Shown piece by piece: positions 4,766-5,636 of a DNA stretch of 5,636 bases (its first letter is position 1; each line of letters opens with the position of its first letter). Source of the stretch: Actinomycetota bacterium. GTDB taxonomy: Bacteria; Actinomycetota; Actinomycetes; Nanopelagicales; Nanopelagicaceae. Both the position numbers and the translations under genes were made by a program. The stretch lies in contig WLCS01000074.1 of assembly GCA_009705185.1 (NCBI GenBank), positions 1 through 5,636 on the forward strand, written 5' to 3'. The notes beneath the pieces were generated by a model that did not search any database, was not told the DNA's origin, and saw only the letters and a list, made by a program, of their open reading frames with translations.

Positions 4766-5401
4766 ATGAAGAAGTTTGCCTTGAGCAAGGTTCGCACTTT
4801 CGCCAGTGCTGTTGGCGAATTCTTTGCTGCCCTTTCGCAACTCAAACTTTCACGTCGTAGCGCCCCGGCGCTCTGGGCCGTCATTGGGTCAATGATCTTC
4901 CTTGGAACTGCTCAGCCAACTGCCTATGGTCTGGAATTTCCAATGACCACGCGACTCGAGCTTCCTAACTCTGCAAACCTGACCAGCAAGAACTTCACTG
5001 TGACAAGTGGGGCGCCAATGGTCTCGCTCTCAAGTCAGATCTCTGAGATGGCGATCGTTGCCGATATCAGTCGCCAGGTCGAGATGGCTCGCACAGTTTC
5101 AGGTGCCAAGAAAGTCGCTAAGGCGCTGATGAAATCTAAATATTCATGGGGCAAAGGCCAATACGAGTGCCTCAATAGTTTGTGGAAGAAAGAGAGCCAC
5201 TGGAATTACAAGGCTCACAATTATCGTTCCGGTGCACACGGTATTGCTCAAGCACTTCCTGCCACCAAGATGGAAGTTATTTCAGATGACTGGCGCACTA
5301 ACCCGCTGACTCAAATTACATGGGGACTTCATTACATCGATCTTCGTTATGACACACCATGTGCTGCGTGGGCTAAATGGCGCCGTAGCCATTACTACTA
5401 A
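4766..5401 (+). CDS. Secreted lytic transglycosylase-like (APF C-terminal-like) protein
   Basis: A 211-residue protein. An unusually long basic N-region (1-33, KVR..., LSRRSAP) precedes a hydrophobic segment at about 34-50 (PALWAVIGSMIFLGTAQ) and a likely signal peptidase site near PTAYG (51-55). A linker of about 60 residues follows, then a C-terminal lysozyme-like domain (about 120-211): YSWGKGQYECLNSLWKKESHWNY with probable catalytic Glu143, SGAHGIAQALPATKM (155-169), DDWRTNPLTQITWGLHYI (174-191) and RYDTPCAAWA at the end. Cys135 and Cys199 are likely to form a disulfide. This is the 'aggregation-promoting factor C-terminal-like' family common in Actinobacteria, taken to cleave or bind peptidoglycan outside the cell. 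No LysM or other wall-binding domain is present. The end reads SHYY, where relatives usually end GWY. Activity is inferred from family, and chain cleavage chemistry is unproven. Confidence 0.87.
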   Translation: MKKFALSKVRTFASAVGEFFAALSQLKLSRRSAPALWAVIGSMIFLGTAQPTAYGLEFPMTTRLELPNSANLTSKNFTVTSGAPMVSLSSQISEMAIVADISRQVEMARTVSGAKKVAKALMKSKYSWGKGQYECLNSLWKKESHWNYKAHNYRSGAHGIAQALPATKMEVISDDWRTNPLTQITWGLHYIDLRYDTPCAAWAKWRRSHYY

Positions 5402-5427
5402 AAACTTTTAGGTATCGAAGGATCGAT
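5398..5427. terminator. Weak inverted repeats between convergent genes
   Basis: CTAAAA/TTTTAG (5398-5403 with 5406-5411) overlaps the hydrolase stop, and ATCGA/TCGAT (5414-5418 with 5423-5427, loop AGGA) follows, trailed on the plus strand by CTTAATTTT. Both stems are short and AT-rich. With only 27 nt between the convergent stops, this is the only place for a shared terminator, but the structure is marginal. Confidence 0.3.
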
Positions 5428-5428
5428 C

Positions 5429-5636
5429 TTAATTTTCGGGTTTAGTACCTATTTTGATCATCTTCATAGTTTCAGCAAAGAAATCATTTCCTTTGTCATC
5501 GACAACGATGAATGCTGGGAAATCAACTACATCAATTTTCCACACAGCTTCCATTCCTAAATCTTCAAAATCTAAGACTTCAACTTTCTTGATGCAATCT
5601 TGAGCTAATCGAGCAGCGGGTCCACCGATGGATCCG
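5429..5636 (-). CDS. Class I (iron-sulfur) fumarate hydratase, C-terminal fragment
   Basis: Only the last 68 residues are present; the gene continues beyond the right edge. Reading the minus strand from 5635 gives [20 protein letters not shown], then [28 protein letters not shown] and a short tail. This is the C-terminal part of the beta region of class I fumarases and related hydro-lyases (FumA/FumB type, [4Fe-4S]); the GGPAARLA and [24 protein letters not shown] motifs are characteristic. The enzyme interconverts fumarate and malate in the TCA cycle in the cytoplasm. Whether the full gene is a single fused polypeptide or a separate beta subunit cannot be seen, though fused forms are usual for this sequence type. 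It converges with the wall hydrolase gene. Confidence 0.93.
   Translation of the reverse strand, partial: GSIGGPAARLAQDCIKKVEVLDFEDLGMEAVWKIDVVDFPAFIVVDDKGNDFFAETMKMIKIGTKPEN

Noticed and set aside
1..5636. Mobile elements, CRISPR arrays, tRNA/rRNA genes, phage or defence genes
   Set aside because: No transposase or integrase motifs, no regularly spaced repeats beyond the two-copy element, and no tRNA-like cloverleaf noticed; all coding space is taken by core-type genes.

Overview
The window looks like chromosomal core sequence from a small-genome, moderate-GC actinobacterium. The family content supports this: an actinobacterial-type GreA (GGYHAARDEQG), DUF4307, a short-chain-type Z-prenyl diphosphate synthase, DUF3817, a PIN-PhoH (PhoH2) protein and an APF-C-like wall hydrolase. 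Genes are packed tightly: convergent stops 3 nt apart, divergent starts 14 nt apart, and two gene overlaps. With roughly 47-53% GC in the coding blocks I counted, this resembles freshwater Nanopelagicales (acI, Planktophila-like) or small Microbacteriaceae. The taxon is inference from style, not from a marker gene.

Layout: (1) 1-183, + strand, is the C-terminal end of an ABC-2 type transporter permease. (2) 187-1088, - strand, holds greA and upstream of it a DUF4307 membrane protein, probably co-transcribed. (3) 1103-3024, + strand, is a compact cluster: a 50-residue single-pass membrane protein, a SURF1-family oxidase assembly factor, a DUF3817 membrane protein and a short-chain cis-prenyltransferase; two of its three junctions overlap. 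(4) 3160-4494, + strand, is phoH2 (PIN nuclease plus PhoH ATPase). (5) 4495-4765 is a repeat-rich leader. (6) 4766-5401, + strand, is a secreted lytic-transglycosylase-like protein with a textbook ribosome binding site. (7) 5429-5636, - strand, is the C-terminal end of a class I (iron-sulfur) fumarase.

The order greA / DUF4307 / (divergent) small membrane protein / short-chain prenyl synthase / phoH2 / fumarase is a condensed form of the region I recall from Mycobacterium tuberculosis (Rv1080c to about Rv1098c). The mycothiol conjugate amidase gene mca, which there sits next to the DUF4307 gene, is missing here. The genes serve transcript-cleavage rescue, cytochrome oxidase assembly, polyprenyl carrier synthesis, RNA metabolism, wall remodelling and the TCA cycle; nothing suggests a single joint pathway.

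I did not find a convincing new defence, mobile or biosynthetic system. The most worthwhile signals are non-coding: a 24-bp near-perfect inverted repeat that contains both divergent start codons (1084-1107), and a leader before the wall hydrolase with two sets of direct repeats and several inverted repeats (4495-4765).
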